NCBI GenBank assembly: GCA_946479125.1
Contig: CAMLET010000241.1
Coordinates: 1-5,667, forward strand
DNA from: an uncultured Flavobacteriales bacterium
GTDB taxonomy: Bacteria; Bacteroidota; Bacteroidia; Flavobacteriales; Crocinitomicaceae
DNA length: 5,667 nucleotides
Reading direction: 5' to 3'
How positions within the stretch are numbered: position 1 is the first letter of the stretch; each line of letters opens with the position of its first letter. A program made the position numbers and the translations under genes. Shown piece by piece: positions 4,302 to 5,667 of the stretch. Under the pieces are notes generated by a model. The model had not been told where the DNA came from and made no database searches. It saw nothing but the letters and a program-made list of their open reading frames with translations.

Positions 4302-5667
4302 ATGGCAAAACAAATTAGCACGCAGGGTTCTGCGGATTTTGATTGGGACGCGTTAGCGTTAGACGGTTATACATTAGTACAACGTTCTGAGTTATCAGAC
4401 ACGTACGGTAAAACCTTGACTTCTATCAATGAGAAAGAAGTTATCGAGGGTACAGTTATCTCTGTATCTAAGAAAGAAGTTATCATCAACATCGGATACA
4501 AATCTGAAGGTGTTGTTGCTGCTTCTGAATTCCGTTACAATACTGAACTTAAAGTTGGTGACAAAGTAGACGTTTTCGTTGAATGTCAGGAAGACAAAAC
4601 AGGACAGTTAGTTGTTTCTCACCGCACAGCTCGTATGCACAAAGCATGGATCCGTGTGAATGACGTATTACGTACAGGTGAAATCATCACTGGTTACGTG
4701 AAGTGTCGTACTAAAGGTGGTTTGATCGTTGACGTATTTGGAATTGAGGCGTTCTTGCCAGGTTCTCAAATTGACGTTAAGCCTATCCGTGATTACGATG
4801 TTTACGTTGGTAAGAACATGGAATTCAAAGTTGTTAAGATTAATCAAGAGTTCAGAAACGTAGTTGTTTCTCACAAAGCATTGATCGAAGCAGAACTAGA
4901 AGAACAAAAGAAACAAATCATCTCTGGTTTAGAGAAAGGACAAGTATTAGAAGGTACTGTGAAAAACATTACTTCTTACGGTGTGTTCATTGACCTAGGT
5001 GGAGTTGACGGTTTGATTCACATTACAGATCTATCTTGGGGACGTGTTAACCACCCGGAAGAAATCGTTGAATTGGATCAAAAATTAAACGTTGTAATCT
5101 TAGATTTCGACGATGATAAGAAGCGTATTGCTCTTGGATTGAAACAATTACAACCACATCCATGGGATGCTTTGGATACTAACCTTGCAGTTGGTGACAA
5201 AATCGCTGGAAAAGTTGTTGTATTGGCTGACTACGGTGCATTCATCGAGATTGCTCCAGGTGTAGAAGGTTTGATCCACGTATCTGAAATGTCATGGTCT
5301 CAGCACCTACGTTCAGCTCAGGATTTCATGCAAGTTGGTGATACTGTTGAGGCAGTTATCTTGACTTTGGATCGTGAAGAGCGTAAAATGTCTTTAGGTA
5401 TCAAACAATTGATGCCAGATCCATGGGCAGCAATCGAAGCTAAGTATGCAGCTGGAACTAAGCACAATGCTAAAGTTCGTAACTTCACTAACTTCGGTGT
5501 ATTCGTTGAATTGGAAGAAGGAGTTGATGGTTTGATTCACATTTCTGACCTTTCTTGGCAGAAAAAAATCAAGCACCCATCTGAATTCTGTAAGGTTGGT
5601 GACGAAATGCAGGTAGTTGTATTGGAAATCGATCGTGAAAACCGTCGTATTTCTTTAGGACACAAAC
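4302..5667 (+). CDS. rpsA: 30S ribosomal protein S1 (C-terminus outside window)
   Basis: The visible 455 codons from the ATG at 4302 encode bacterial S1, which holds mRNA on the small ribosomal subunit during initiation. After a short N-terminal part (1-45) there are five S1/OB-fold repeats: about 46-109, 127-193, 213-283, 298-370 and 385-455. The last is cut at or near its end. Repeats 3-5 carry the classic pattern G-x-V-x-x-x-x-x-(Y/F)-G-(V/A)-F-(I/V) followed by GLIH-(I/V)-S/T-(D/E)-(L/M)-SW. Repeat 2 has the KCRTKGGLIVDVFGIEAFLPGSQID sequence typical of ribosomal S1. E. coli S1 has six repeats and 557 residues, so at least one more repeat is expected downstream. Codon use is biased to GGT, GTT, CGT and AAA/GAA, as in highly expressed genes. 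No Shine-Dalgarno precedes the ATG, as is common in Bacteroidota. Confidence 0.98.
   Translation, partial: MAKQISTQGSADFDWDALALDGYTLVQRSELSDTYGKTLTSINEKEVIEGTVISVSKKEVIINIGYKSEGVVAASEFRYNTELKVGDKVDVFVECQEDKTGQLVVSHRTARMHKAWIRVNDVLRTGEIITGYVKCRTKGGLIVDVFGIEAFLPGSQIDVKPIRDYDVYVGKNMEFKVVKINQEFRNVVVSHKALIEAELEEQKKQIISGLEKGQVLEGTVKNITSYGVFIDLGGVDGLIHITDLSWGRVNHPEEIVELDQKLNVVILDFDDDKKRIALGLKQLQPHPWDALDTNLAVGDKIAGKVVVLADYGAFIEIAPGVEGLIHVSEMSWSQHLRSAQDFMQVGDTVEAVILTLDREERKMSLGIKQLMPDPWAAIEAKYAAGTKHNAKVRNFTNFGVFVELEEGVDGLIHISDLSWQKKIKHPSEFCKVGDEMQVVVLEIDRENRRISLGHK

Noticed and set aside
4668..5576. Minus-strand open frames at 4668-4874 and 5394-5576
   Set aside because: They are antisense shadows of rpsA produced by its codon bias.
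1..5667. A previously undescribed defence or mobile system
   Set aside because: No nuclease, transposase, integrase, toxin-antitoxin, reverse transcriptase or array signature was seen; the content is envelope, iron and ribosomal genes.

Overview
The window looks like chromosomal DNA from a member of the Bacteroidota, most likely the order Flavobacteriales. The evidence is a ribosomal protein S1 with the Bacteroidota-type sequence, an exact TTTG-N19-TAnnTTTG promoter in front of it, A/T-rich start regions without Shine-Dalgarno sequences, short Bacteroidota-style palindromic repeats, and moderately low GC. A genus cannot be fixed from this; a Crocinitomicaceae/Fluviicola-like source is only a guess.

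Left part (1-1660, minus strand): a three-gene membrane operon read right to left. It encodes a DUF3325-like small membrane protein, a DUF3649-like small membrane protein, and a PepSY-associated transmembrane protein whose C-terminus runs off the window. The genes overlap by 14 nt and 1 nt, so translation is probably coupled. This gene set is known from siderophore/iron-uptake loci, where the PepSY protein is thought to help release iron by reduction. No TonB-dependent receptor lies on the visible side. A candidate promoter sits at 1722-1753, directly beside a palindromic repeat at 1697-1720.

Middle (1822-2616, plus strand): a TfoX-N-terminal-domain-like protein of 102 residues with a GTG start, then a 60-bp block of repeat-like palindromes, then a small unrecognised lipoprotein. 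The lipoprotein gene runs tail-to-tail into an LpxR-family outer-membrane lipid A deacylase gene (2613-3506, minus); the two share the 4 bases CTAG as their stop codons. Upstream of lpxR on the same strand is an unrecognised two-helix membrane protein (3550-4074), 43 bp away and possibly in one operon with it.

Right part (4075-5667): a divergent promoter region of 227 bp, then rpsA (ribosomal protein S1), cut by the window end within or just after its fifth S1 domain. The rpsA promoter is a textbook Bacteroidota sigma-A promoter, followed by a leader of about 95 nt with competing short inverted repeats.

There is no gene-free stretch longer than 300 bases. I see no CRISPR, tRNA, rRNA, insertion sequence with transposase, or convincing new multi-gene system. 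Most of the window is ordinary core and envelope gene content; the least understood items are the 3550-4074 protein, the 2257-2616 lipoprotein and the repeat elements.
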